A model generated the notes under the pieces. That model was not told the origin of the DNA, did no database searches, and saw only the letters and a list, made by a program, of their open reading frames with translations. From positions 62,001-126,000 of the forward strand of contig NZ_DATCTU010000122.1 in assembly GCF_036567765.1 (NCBI RefSeq): a DNA stretch of 64,000 bases, given 5' to 3'. Position numbers and translations under genes: made by a program. Below are positions 37,056-44,370 of the stretch, in pieces. The stretch is from Pseudobacteroides sp. GTDB taxonomy: Bacteria; Bacillota; Clostridia; Acetivibrionales; DSM-2933. Numbering within the stretch: position 1 is the first letter of the stretch; each line of letters begins with the position of its first letter.

Positions 37056-37541
37056 ATGAAAAAAAACTTAAAATCCGTATACCTTATCGGGCTGATCCTT
37101 TTCATATCCATAGCTTTCTATGGCTGTGCAGGTCCAACCGATTATCAAAAAAGCATATATAATGACGATTCAAAAATATCAAAGGATGGTGACAGCTATT
37201 TCTCAATCAACCGTTCAGAGATAAGCAGCAAAAACACAATTGAAATGAGATTCGGGAAATTTTATGGTTCTCAAACCATTCGTTTAATAGAAGCCAGCAA
37301 GGAAGGTACCATATCAGTAAGCTTTAAATCTGAAGTTTCAAGGGGCAAGATCAAGTGTGTCTTAATAACTCCCGATAAAAAAGTCACCAATATATTTGAG
37401 CAGGAAGATGAAGGAACCGTAGATCTTAAAGTCCATAAGGGTAAGAACCTAATAAAGGTTGTTGGATACGATGCAAAGGCCAAATTCAACTTAGAGGTCT
37501 CCACCTCGGATAAAATGAGAATACAGGAAGTGGACAATTGA
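37056..37541 (+). CDS. Small lipoprotein of unknown function
   Basis: A 161-residue protein. The signal peptide ends in the lipobox FYGC with Cys at about 24, so it should be a membrane-anchored lipoprotein. The mature part has a polar, flexible start and then repeated beta-strands (IRLIEASKEGTISVSFKSEV, KVHKGKNLIKVVGYDAKAKF), suggesting a small beta-sandwich. I know no specific family. ATG follows AAGGAG. It is single, with a strong terminator right after the stop. Confidence 0.8.
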   Translation: MKKNLKSVYLIGLILFISIAFYGCAGPTDYQKSIYNDDSKISKDGDSYFSINRSEISSKNTIEMRFGKFYGSQTIRLIEASKEGTISVSFKSEVSRGKIKCVLITPDKKVTNIFEQEDEGTVDLKVHKGKNLIKVVGYDAKAKFNLEVSTSDKMRIQEVDN

Positions 37542-37544
37542 TTC

Positions 37545-37604
37545 AAAAGTGATTTTACTTTTATTTATATGTTTTTCAGCATATAGTCGTAAAATCACTT
37601 TTTT
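37545..37604 (+). terminator. Terminator of the lipoprotein gene
   Basis: Arms AAAAGTGATTTTAC and GTAAAATCACTTTT are perfectly paired, 30 bases apart, and are followed by further T residues. They start 3 bases past the stop codon. Confidence 0.85.
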
Positions 37605-37626
37605 AAATGTTTAGGAAATATTGAGC

Positions 37627-37911
37627 CTATTTGTTTTTGCCAAAACTGCTGTTGGAAGCACCGCAGTGAGGACAATATTTATAATTATTCCTGAACTTTT
37701 TGCCGCAGATTTGGCAAGGGCAAGCTTTTGCCCACACCCTTGTAACAATAAGATATATAATTAGATTTGAAGGTACATTCAACAAACCGAAAAATCCCCA
37801 TATCCATTTATTCTCTCCCCTTTTGGAGGCATCATTAAAAATCCAAGCTCCCTGGATAAAAAGCAGGATAAACAAAGGAATCAACATCCAACTCGAAAAT
37901 GAATCATTCAT
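37627..37911 (-). CDS. Small membrane protein with C-terminal zinc ribbon, end of the ECF operon
   Basis: A 94-residue protein with two membrane segments (about 8-28 and 37-58) and a C-terminal zinc ribbon with two CxxC pairs (CQICGKKF...CPHCGAS). The ATGA overlap with the anti-sigma gene shows translational coupling. It resembles the small membrane proteins (YxlD/YxlE) of the Bacillus sigY operon in position, but the zinc ribbon is extra. A role in controlling or sensing for the sigma factor is inferred. Confidence 0.75.
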   Translation of the reverse strand: MNDSFSSWMLIPLFILLFIQGAWIFNDASKRGENKWIWGFFGLLNVPSNLIIYLIVTRVWAKACPCQICGKKFRNNYKYCPHCGASNSSFGKNK

Positions 37912-38327
37912 ATTACATCCTCCTTTAATCGACTCTCTCTTACAAATGCAAGTAAACTGAAGGGTGCTAAAAGAAAGACTACTCCATAGCCATAAAACAG
38001 ATATTTTCCGTAGCCCTTATATACAAGAACAGAAATAACTGCCATTATTCCAACAGATATTGAAAGAAAAATTATCAAATCAATAATATTTCTCTTTTTT
38101 GCTGTATTATCATCCACAGTCGCAAATGCATTGTTGATAAGAGAATTATCAACTGAAAAGTCCATTTCCAAATGATCCAAGCCACTCCCCAGCTCTTCCA
38201 ATTCACTTAAAAACTCACGGCAATTGCTGCAATTTTCAAGATGAGCTTTGATTTCATTACTTATATCCGATTCGCCATAATATATATCAATAAGAATACC
38301 CTCATATTCTTTACAGCATTTGCTCAT
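37908..38327 (-). CDS. Zinc-finger anti-sigma factor
   Basis: A 139-residue protein. The N-terminus has a ZAS (zinc-binding anti-sigma) motif, H-x3-C-x2-C in AHLENCSNCREF. Two membrane segments (about 82-103 and 110-128) follow. ATG follows GGAGGAATTT within the end of the sigma gene (17-base overlap). This is the standard partner of the upstream ECF sigma factor. Confidence 0.85.
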   Translation of the reverse strand: MSKCCKEYEGILIDIYYGESDISNEIKAHLENCSNCREFLSELEELGSGLDHLEMDFSVDNSLINNAFATVDDNTAKKRNIIDLIIFLSISVGIMAVISVLVYKGYGKYLFYGYGVVFLLAPFSLLAFVRESRLKEDVI

Positions 38328-38859
38328 TTGAAATTCCTCCGTCTAAAACCGATTTTAACTTCTTTATCGAATAGTGAATCCTCGACCTCACTGTCCCGAC
38401 AGGACAGTGCAATATAGTCGAAATCTCCTCGTAGCTGTAATTGTAATAATGCTTAAGGATAAAAGCCTGCCTCATCTCTGCGGGAATACCTGCCAATGCC
38501 TTCTTTAATACCGTCAGTTTTTCCCTTGTAATCACAGCATTCTCCACATCTTCTCCTGCGTCCAAGTCGACGATTTCATCTATGTCCTCATAGGTGTGGC
38601 CCTTTTTCTTGACAGTATCCTTAAACAAGTTGGATGCTATGGAAATCATCCAAGTAGAAAACTTGGATTCACCCTTAAACTTTTTTATATTAATAATAGC
38701 CCTGGTCATAGTGTCCTGTGTCAAATCCTTTGCCAAGTCTTCATCCATGGTGAGCTTAAAAAGATAACCGTAGACCATCTTATAATTGACCGTTAGAAGG
38801 CTTTCAAGGGCATTTCTGTCACCGGATTTTGCTAATCCAAGCAGTTCAGTTTCCAGCAC
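38311..38859 (-). CDS. ECF RNA polymerase sigma factor (SigY-like context)
   Basis: A 182-residue sigma-70 family protein. Region 2 has DEDLAKDLTQDTMTRAI and KFSTWMISIASNLFKDT; region 4 has IPAEMRQAFILKHYYNYS and the helix-turn-helix YEEISTILHCPVGTVRSRIH. GTG follows AGAGG. The gene is flanked by an ABC transporter (ATPase and permease) upstream and an anti-sigma factor downstream. The same kinds of genes form the B. subtilis sigY operon, in a different order. Confidence 0.92.
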   Translation of the reverse strand: MLETELLGLAKSGDRNALESLLTVNYKMVYGYLFKLTMDEDLAKDLTQDTMTRAIINIKKFKGESKFSTWMISIASNLFKDTVKKKGHTYEDIDEIVDLDAGEDVENAVITREKLTVLKKALAGIPAEMRQAFILKHYYNYSYEEISTILHCPVGTVRSRIHYSIKKLKSVLDGGISNEQML

Positions 38860-38918
38860 TTGTTATACCTCTTTCTTTAATTAATATAGAATTCCTCCAA
38901 AAAAGCATAAAAGCATCA

Positions 38919-39680
38919 TTATACCAACTCGGTTTTCTTAAGTTTATATGCTGCCAGCAAATTAAGCACTGTAACAGCTATAAAGAGCACAGCCATAGTT
39001 ATAATTGAATCGCCCTGTAATCCAGCCTTGAACGAGTTAGCTTCTTCTAAAATATTTGTAGGAAAAAACCTTTTAAAGCTAAATATCCCTTCCGCAGCAC
39101 GCATTAAAAAAACTGACACAAGTGTGAAAATACCTGCAACAAATGCCTTCTGGAACAAGCTGCTGAAAAAGGTAACAACACTTAAAACAAATATAAAATA
39201 CATTCCAAACAATGCACCAGCTTTTAATACAGGAATTATACCAAAGCTATTTTCAAATATTATGCCTGAATAATAGTAGGCTGTCAACATTCCTATCATC
39301 GAAGCCACGAATAATGATATTCCATAAAGTATAAATTTTCCTCCCACTATGCCATAAACATTACATCCTATCGAAACAGGCATGGTCAGTGTCTTATTAT
39401 TCTTTTCACCTGAAATTATCCCTGATATTGCCAGCACTATTACAATAGTACTAATCTGGAAGAGATCCTTAGTATAATTGGTCATAGCCATAAATTGATC
39501 AAATTTCATCTGGCTGAGATCAATCATGCTCATCTGGCTCTTTAAAATATGGGGCAGAAGCTTTAGCATAGCAGGATCTGCCAATGCAAAAAACATGAAG
39601 GCAGCCGCAATTATTATAAACTTATGGGTTCTTGATGCTTCAAGCATCTCTTTTCTTAAAAACGCATTTAAGCTTTTCAA
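38919..39680 (-). CDS. ABC transporter permease (YxlG-like)
   Basis: A 253-residue ABC-2 type permease with about six membrane segments: near 23-50, 75-95, 105-130, 150-175, 180-200 and 225-248. The TTG start lies immediately after the ATPase stop. With the ATPase it forms an exporter of unknown substrate. In B. subtilis the equivalent pair sits in the sigY operon. Confidence 0.85.
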   Translation of the reverse strand: MKSLNAFLRKEMLEASRTHKFIIIAAAFMFFALADPAMLKLLPHILKSQMSMIDLSQMKFDQFMAMTNYTKDLFQISTIVIVLAISGIISGEKNNKTLTMPVSIGCNVYGIVGGKFILYGISLFVASMIGMLTAYYYSGIIFENSFGIIPVLKAGALFGMYFIFVLSVVTFFSSLFQKAFVAGIFTLVSVFLMRAAEGIFSFKRFFPTNILEEANSFKAGLQGDSIITMAVLFIAVTVLNLLAAYKLKKTELV

Positions 39681-39681
39681 T

Positions 39682-40593
39682 TTATTTCACCACCTTCATA
39701 AATATTTCTTCAAGACTATTCCTTCTTAAATTGATCGAAGTAATAAATACATTCAATCCTGCAATTTCCCTGAGCAAATTCTGAGAATCCTTTTCCAGGT
39801 CTTTTATAGTTACACTTATCTTATTATCCTGAGTATCAACTTTCTCAACATAATCCAGCTTCATAAAGTTGTCGGCTAAATTACGGCCTGGCTTCTTTGC
39901 AAACTCTATGTCATATACAGGCTGTACATACTTTGCCATAAGAGAGTCCAATCTCTCCTCGACAACAATCCTGCCGTCGTGTATTATTCCGACCCTGTCG
40001 CAAATTCTTTCTATATCATTTAATATATGTGTCGATAAAAATACCGTTTTGCCGTGATCCTTTAGTTCCTCAATAATATTTACCATGTCTAGCCTTCCTT
40101 CGGGGTCCAGTGCTGATGAAGGCTCATCTAAAAGATATACATGGGGGTCATGGTACATGGCAACTGCAAGACCAAGCCTCTGCTTCATACCTCTGGAATA
40201 GCCTCCTATAGGTCTTTTGGCTGCCTTACTTAGCCCCACTCTTTCAAGGAGATCTGTGCTTTTTTCTTTTATAGTATTTCCCGTGTCTCCCCCTATACGG
40301 CCGATAAAATCGAAATACTCCCATGCATTCATATAGGGATAAAACTTAGGATCTTCAGGTAAGTAGCCGATATCTTTGTTTTGCAGACCTTTACCGGAAC
40401 TATCTCTTCCATTTATAATACATTTACCTGACTGAAAACCGATAAGTCCTGCAAGGATATTCATGGTTGTTGATTTGCCAACACCGTTATGCCCTATAAA
40501 TCCATATATTTCTCCTCTATGAACTTCTATATTGAGTCCCTTAAGAACCTTATGGCCTTTGTAACTTTTATAGAGGTTCTCTATTCTAATCAT
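39682..40593 (-). CDS. ABC transporter ATP-binding protein (YxlF-like)
   Basis: The start chosen at ATG 40593 (MIRIENLYKSYKG) behind AGAGGTGG gives 303 residues. Walker A GHNGVGKST, signature YSRGMKQRLGLA (a common variant of LSGGQ in exporter ATPases), Walker B VYLLDEPSSALD and the switch STHIL are visible. The C-terminal ~80 residues form the extension seen in antibiotic/bacteriocin exporter ATPases. The gene overlaps the small membrane protein gene by 8 bases. Confidence 0.92.
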   Translation of the reverse strand: MIRIENLYKSYKGHKVLKGLNIEVHRGEIYGFIGHNGVGKSTTMNILAGLIGFQSGKCIINGRDSSGKGLQNKDIGYLPEDPKFYPYMNAWEYFDFIGRIGGDTGNTIKEKSTDLLERVGLSKAAKRPIGGYSRGMKQRLGLAVAMYHDPHVYLLDEPSSALDPEGRLDMVNIIEELKDHGKTVFLSTHILNDIERICDRVGIIHDGRIVVEERLDSLMAKYVQPVYDIEFAKKPGRNLADNFMKLDYVEKVDTQDNKISVTIKDLEKDSQNLLREIAGLNVFITSINLRRNSLEEIFMKVVK

Positions 40594-40795
40594 TGTTCCA
40601 CCTCTTTCTTCCCAATATAAGGTATATAATTGACCCCATCGTTCCCGTTGCAGCAATTATTATCCAAATAGCCCTATTTAAATTCTGTGTACCCTTTCTC
40701 AAGATATCAACCAGGCAATATATGAATAAGCCTACTTGAACAGCTATTACAGGTATCAAAAGTTTTATTAATTCCATATTACTAATATCATTCAT
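40586..40795 (-). CDS. PLDc_N-type small membrane protein (YxlE-like), first gene of the ECF operon
   Basis: A 69-residue protein with two membrane segments (about 11-31 and 43-60) and the LVDILRK...RAIWIIIAATGTMGSIIYLILG pattern of the phospholipase D N-terminal-like family, as in YxlE. ATG follows AAAGGAGTG. A potential ECF promoter lies 35 bases upstream, which makes this the leader gene of the transporter-sigma-anti-sigma operon. Confidence 0.85.
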   Translation of the reverse strand: MNDISNMELIKLLIPVIAVQVGLFIYCLVDILRKGTQNLNRAIWIIIAATGTMGSIIYLILGRKRWNND

Positions 40796-40829
40796 TTTAA
40801 ATACACTCCTTTTGCTTATTTGTTAATGT

Positions 40830-40854
40830 GACGACTGAATGAGGAAATAGTTCA
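40830..40854 (-). promoter_or_regulatory. Candidate ECF-type (SigY-like) autoregulatory promoter
   Basis: Minus strand TGAAC (40850-40854), 16-base spacer, CGTC (40830-40833). This is the usual ECF -35 'GAAC' and -10 'CGTC' geometry and resembles what is known for SigY. It lies directly upstream of the operon that encodes the sigma factor at 38311. Autoregulation is inference. Confidence 0.55.
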
Positions 40855-40889
40855 AAGAATTTTAAAATTATTTTTAGCATTTTAAATGC

Positions 40890-40929
40890 AAAAAACACTT
40901 TGGATAACCAGATATCCAAAGTGTTTTTT
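40890..40929. terminator. Perfect 17-bp bidirectional terminator
   Basis: Arms AAAAAACACTTTGGATA and its exact complement enclose a 6-base loop, with T6 on each strand. It starts 11 bases past the stop of the gene at 40940 and insulates it from the ECF operon. Confidence 0.92.
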
Positions 40930-40939
40930 CATTCATGCC

Positions 40940-41176
40940 TTAACATGCTACAATAGAGCAAATAAAGTATCTTTTATTATTTATAATCATTCTATGCTTT
41001 CTTTTATTTAATTCGCATACAGTAAGCTCTTTTTGCTTTCTGTCGGAGACGTCAAAAACTTCAATCTTAGCTCCGTCATGAATTACTTTATTGTAGAACA
41101 TATCTGCTCTTTCACTCTTAAAACACCCTTTGCCAATTAAAACATTTCTCACGGGTGTTACCTTTAAAACTGTCAT
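40940..41176 (-). CDS. Small protein of unknown function
   Basis: A 78-residue, basic, soluble protein. Notable pieces are VRNVLIGKGCFKSER, KIEVFDVSDRKQKEL and the C-terminal RYFICSIVAC. ATG follows AAAGGG. It starts 25 bases after the ykuK-like stop and ends at a strong terminator, so the two are probably one transcription unit. I do not recognise a family. Confidence 0.65.
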   Translation of the reverse strand: MTVLKVTPVRNVLIGKGCFKSERADMFYNKVIHDGAKIEVFDVSDRKQKELTVCELNKRKHRMIINNKRYFICSIVAC

Positions 41177-41201
41177 AGTAATATCAACCCTTTCAAATTT
41201 C

Positions 41202-41717
41202 CTAACCTACTTTAAATGACTTACTGAATCTGTTTGCATAGCTGCTTGCCACGAAGGATTCAGGCTTAATTTTTGCATCAATACCGATCCCTTCGAAGTA
41301 TCCAACCATTTCCCTAATAAACTTTCTTGTTTCGCCATTTTTTCCTATATCTATATGTGCCTCCAAGCTGCACTGAAAATTCTTATACTTGGCACTGAAA
41401 TCTTCAAGAGAGTCCATTAACTGCTCATTCAACATGTGTGCAATTTCATAAGTTAAAAGTGTTTCCTTTGATATCTTCTCCTTTAAATTTCTATAAGCCT
41501 TAGTCTCAAGCCTTTTGCTTATGCAGCACCAGGCCCCTTTCCCTATCATATGGATATGGATACCTGTTGCAAAGCAGGTGTTTCTTCCTCTAACCTGGGA
41601 GTCTGTACCTACTGCTATCCGGAATATATTATCCGGATTAATCCTGATGAAGTATTTAATACTTGCAACTACATCAGAGAAACTCATGTTTTTTTGTGTT
41701 GAGTTAAAAAACCTCAT
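41202..41717 (-). CDS. ykuK: YkuK-family RNase H-like protein
   Basis: A 171-residue protein of the DUF458/YkuK family with a predicted RNase H-like fold. Family motifs are MSFSDVVASIKYFI, IAVGTDSQVRG (the putative catalytic Asp), GKGAWCCISKR, EAHIDIGKNG and IKPESFVASSYANR. The length matches B. subtilis YkuK. Activity is unproven in the family. ATG follows CAGGTGG. Confidence 0.9.
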   Translation of the reverse strand: MRFFNSTQKNMSFSDVVASIKYFIRINPDNIFRIAVGTDSQVRGRNTCFATGIHIHMIGKGAWCCISKRLETKAYRNLKEKISKETLLTYEIAHMLNEQLMDSLEDFSAKYKNFQCSLEAHIDIGKNGETRKFIREMVGYFEGIGIDAKIKPESFVASSYANRFSKSFKVG

Positions 41718-41751
41718 GTTTTCACCACCTGTTTAGTATTAGTTATATTAA

Positions 41752-41795
41752 TAAAAACAAAAATAAGCAGCTAAATCTTTTTCAGACTTAGCTGC
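41752..41795 (-). terminator. Terminator of mini-protein gene B
   Basis: Arms GCAGCTAA / TTAGCTGC (41767-41774, 41788-41795), with further pairing inside, are followed on the minus strand by TTATTTTTGTTTTT. The hairpin begins 36 bases past the stop at 41831. Confidence 0.8.
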
Positions 41796-41830
41796 CCTTT
41801 TTAGTAAAATGCATTTATTTCATTACCTGA

Positions 41831-41974
41831 TTAACTTCGCTCAAAATTTAATCGGACTCTGCATTTATTCAAAAGAGGACTAAGCCAATAAATACCTTCA
41901 TATGTACTTGGTCTATATGATAATCCCGCTTTTATATTCAGTTGCTCCATAAAATTATTTTTAAGTGTATACAT
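41831..41974 (-). CDS. Mini-protein B, 47 residues, unknown, paralogue of mini-protein A
   Basis: A 48-codon frame with ATG six bases after AGGAGGA. A promoter (TTGACA-17-TATTCT) lies upstream and a terminator lies downstream. The C-terminal half reads RPSTYEGIYWLSPLLNKCR and aligns with the neighbouring 45-residue protein: shared residues are P, T, W-L, P-L and K-C-R with the same spacing between W and C. There is no signal peptide or membrane span. Possible roles include regulatory peptide, modified-peptide precursor or small protein partner; nothing in the sequence decides among them. Confidence 0.75.
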   Translation of the reverse strand: MYTLKNNFMEQLNIKAGLSYRPSTYEGIYWLSPLLNKCRVRLNFERS

Positions 41975-42026
41975 TGACTTTCCTCCTATCCTTTAGTATT
42001 TTTAATCTTTCATTTACACCTATTTC

Positions 42027-42055
42027 AGAATACCATCATTCTATTCTTTTGTCAA
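42027..42055 (-). promoter_or_regulatory. Sigma-A promoter of mini-protein gene B
   Basis: Minus strand TTGACA (42050-42055), 17-base spacer, TATTCT (42027-42032), 53 bases upstream of the ATG at 41974. Confidence 0.75.
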
Positions 42056-42200
42056 TAACATTAATCTTTGTAATTTAATTGTAACATATATATTATTTTG
42101 TATGGTTTATGTCGAATTAACAAATCACGAAGTGATTTTTCAACCTTGTGTTGTCATAAGAAATTGCGGTTAAGTATACACCATAATTTCTCATGGTAAT

Positions 42201-42238
42201 TAAAAAGCGGTTAAGCCATTTTTTATGACTTAACCGCA
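42201..42238 (-). terminator. Terminator of mini-protein gene A
   Basis: Arms GCGGTTAAG / CTTAACCGC with an inner ATG/CAT pairing are followed on the minus strand by TTTTTAATT, 29 bases past the stop at 42266. It separates genes A and B into independent transcripts. Confidence 0.85.
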
Positions 42239-42265
42239 CATTATACAGTGTAATTTTCATCCATG

Positions 42266-42403
42266 TTAAATAGTTGAAATATTTCTACACTTCATAAATA
42301 GAGGATCAAGCCAATGACTGCTCCTATCAGTACCTGGTTCCCATGAAAATGACGCAAGTTCACTATTATATTTTCCAAGTTGTAATCTTATAGTGCAATA
42401 CAT
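42266..42403 (-). CDS. Mini-protein A, 45 residues, unknown, paralogue of mini-protein B
   Basis: A 46-codon frame with ATG eight bases after GGAGGA. It starts MYCTIRLQLGKYN and has the conserved half EPGTDRSSHWLDPLFMKCR, matching mini-protein B at W-L-x-P-L-x-x-K-C-R. Its own promoter overlaps the spacer after the hydrogenase gene and its own terminator follows. Two Cys (C3 and C39); the second is the conserved one. The function is unknown. Expression as a separate transcript is inferred from the flanking signals. Confidence 0.75.
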   Translation of the reverse strand: MYCTIRLQLGKYNSELASFSWEPGTDRSSHWLDPLFMKCRNISTI

Positions 42404-42489
42404 TGTGTAAATCCTCCTTTCTTAATCTCTTATATCATCTTAATTTGAGTTCAAATACTCAACAACACCTTTATAGGCACACTGTAGAT

Positions 42490-42519
42490 AGTATAACATA
42501 TGAAAAATTATCCTGTCAA
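42490..42519 (-). promoter_or_regulatory. Sigma-A promoter of mini-protein gene A
   Basis: Minus strand TTGACA (42514-42519), 18-base spacer, TATACT (42490-42495). It starts just after the hydA stop. The leader contains the palindrome TTGAGT-N6-ACTCAA. Confidence 0.7.
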
Positions 42520-42535
42520 GTATTTTTTATGTCCC

Positions 42536-44320
42536 CTATATTCTTTCTCTTTCCTCAAAATGAGTATGGAGAAGTCTATGGGCAATTTCACCAAAAGGTT
42601 CTCCCAGATATTCCTTATAGAGTTTTATTATCTCAGGATTCTCGTGGGATTTTCTTATCTTTCTGTTTTCATCTTCTCGATATATTGCTTCTTGGCGTTT
42701 CTTGACAATTTCAAAGTTCCCATGATGATAAGGCTGTCCTCCGCCTGCAATGCACCCTCCAGGACAAGCCATTATCTCAATTGCATCATAGTGATCCTTT
42801 CCATCCCTTATGTCCTCCAGTAGTGTTCTGGCATTTCCTAAGCCGCTGGCTATACCTATTCTTAGGACCTTATCTCCAATCTGCACCTCAGCCTTCCTGA
42901 GACCATCTGCTCCTCTTAATTGGTCAAACTCTACTTTTTCCAACTCCTTACCCGTCATCCACTCATGTGCGGTACGTATTGCTGCTTCAATAACCCCTCC
43001 GGTAGTACCGAAAATAACAGCAGCTCCCGTATGTTCTCCCAAAGGCATATCAAAATCACTGTCAGGCAAGCTTTCAAAATCTATCCCTGCTTCCTTGATC
43101 ATGTATCCCAGCTCCCTTGTGGTGACTACAATATCAACATTGTTGTGCTCATCCTTTGTTAGTTCTGGCCTCTTTGCCTCAGCTTTTTTTGCTATACACG
43201 GCATAATGGAAACCACCACAATATTGTCAGGGTCTATTCCGTTCTTTTCAGCGTAGTATGTTTTTGCTATTGTTCCAAACATTATATGAGGTGACTTGCA
43301 AGTTGATGGAACCTTCAAAAGCTCCGGGAACTGATGCTCAATAAATTTCACCCATGCAGGACAGCAGCTTGTAAGGATAGGAAGCGTTTTGTTCTCCTTT
43401 ATACGGTATATAAGCTCTGATGCTTCTTCCATTATTGTGAGGTCCGCACCGAAATTTGTATCGAATACCCCGTTAAATCCCATAGCACGCAAGGCTGAAA
43501 CCATCTTACCGGTTACGATTGTTCCTGGCTCCATATGGAACATCTCACCAAGTGCAACTCGTATCGCAGGTGCTGTCTGTACAATTACATGCTTGTCAGG
43601 GTCATTTAACGCCTCCCAGACCTTATCCACATGATAAACTTCAGTCAAGGCTGCTGTAGGACATACCTGTACACATTGCCCGCAGTATGTACATGAGGAT
43701 TCAACCATAGGAATATTAAAGGCAGGCCCTACAAAGGCATTAAAACCTCTGCTGATCCCTGACAAAATACCACAGGTCTGAACCTCATTGCACATAGTTT
43801 CACATCGCCTGCAGTAAATGCATTTATCCGGATCCTTGACAATAGCATCACTTGACATATCTTTGGGGTAATCCATTCTTTCGCCTTCCCAAGCTATATG
43901 CCTTACCTTTAACTCGTGTGCTAAAGCCTGAAGCTCACACTCCAAATTCCTCGGGCATGTAAAGCATTCATTTGGATGGTTTGACAACAAAAGCTCAACC
44001 GACATTCTTCTTGCCGTTATAGCTCTTAAGGTGCTTGTCAAGACCTCCATACCTTCACTTACTTTTGTAACACATGCCGGAACAAGCTTATTACGGTTGC
44101 TTCTTGAGTCAACCAGTTCAACCATACATACTCTGCATGAGGCTGTTTTATTTACCATTTTTATATCATGTAGATCCAGATGGCATAAAGTAGGTATTTT
44201 CACCCCTGCCTCATGTGCTGCCTCCACAATTGTTATTCCTTTGGGAACCTTCATTTCCCTGTTGTTTATTTTAATGCCAACCATGTCTTTATCTTGGTGT
44301 GCAGCTGGGTTTCCTGCCAT
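42536..44320 (-). CDS. hndD: [FeFe]-hydrogenase catalytic subunit (HndD/HydA type)
   Basis: Reversible H2 production at the H-cluster. The ATG at 44320 behind GGAGGG gives 594 residues. In order: an N-terminal [2Fe-2S] ferredoxin domain (TLCHLDL, CRVCMVEL), a His-ligated [4Fe-4S] site (HPNECFTCPRNLEC), two ferredoxin [4Fe-4S] sites (CIYCRRCETMC; CTYCGQCVQVCP), the H-cluster motifs TSCCPAW, IMPC and ACPGGCIAGGGQP, and the small-subunit-like C-terminus. The last gene of a four-gene operon with NuoE-, HndB- and NuoF-like subunits, i.e. an NAD(P)-linked or electron-bifurcating hydrogenase. Confidence 0.95.
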   Translation of the reverse strand: MAGNPAAHQDKDMVGIKINNREMKVPKGITIVEAAHEAGVKIPTLCHLDLHDIKMVNKTASCRVCMVELVDSRSNRNKLVPACVTKVSEGMEVLTSTLRAITARRMSVELLLSNHPNECFTCPRNLECELQALAHELKVRHIAWEGERMDYPKDMSSDAIVKDPDKCIYCRRCETMCNEVQTCGILSGISRGFNAFVGPAFNIPMVESSCTYCGQCVQVCPTAALTEVYHVDKVWEALNDPDKHVIVQTAPAIRVALGEMFHMEPGTIVTGKMVSALRAMGFNGVFDTNFGADLTIMEEASELIYRIKENKTLPILTSCCPAWVKFIEHQFPELLKVPSTCKSPHIMFGTIAKTYYAEKNGIDPDNIVVVSIMPCIAKKAEAKRPELTKDEHNNVDIVVTTRELGYMIKEAGIDFESLPDSDFDMPLGEHTGAAVIFGTTGGVIEAAIRTAHEWMTGKELEKVEFDQLRGADGLRKAEVQIGDKVLRIGIASGLGNARTLLEDIRDGKDHYDAIEIMACPGGCIAGGGQPYHHGNFEIVKKRQEAIYREDENRKIRKSHENPEIIKLYKEYLGEPFGEIAHRLLHTHFEERERI

Positions 44321-44370
44321 AACCAACCCTCCAATTAGTACTAATTTTTTATCTTGTTATTAAAGTAAAA

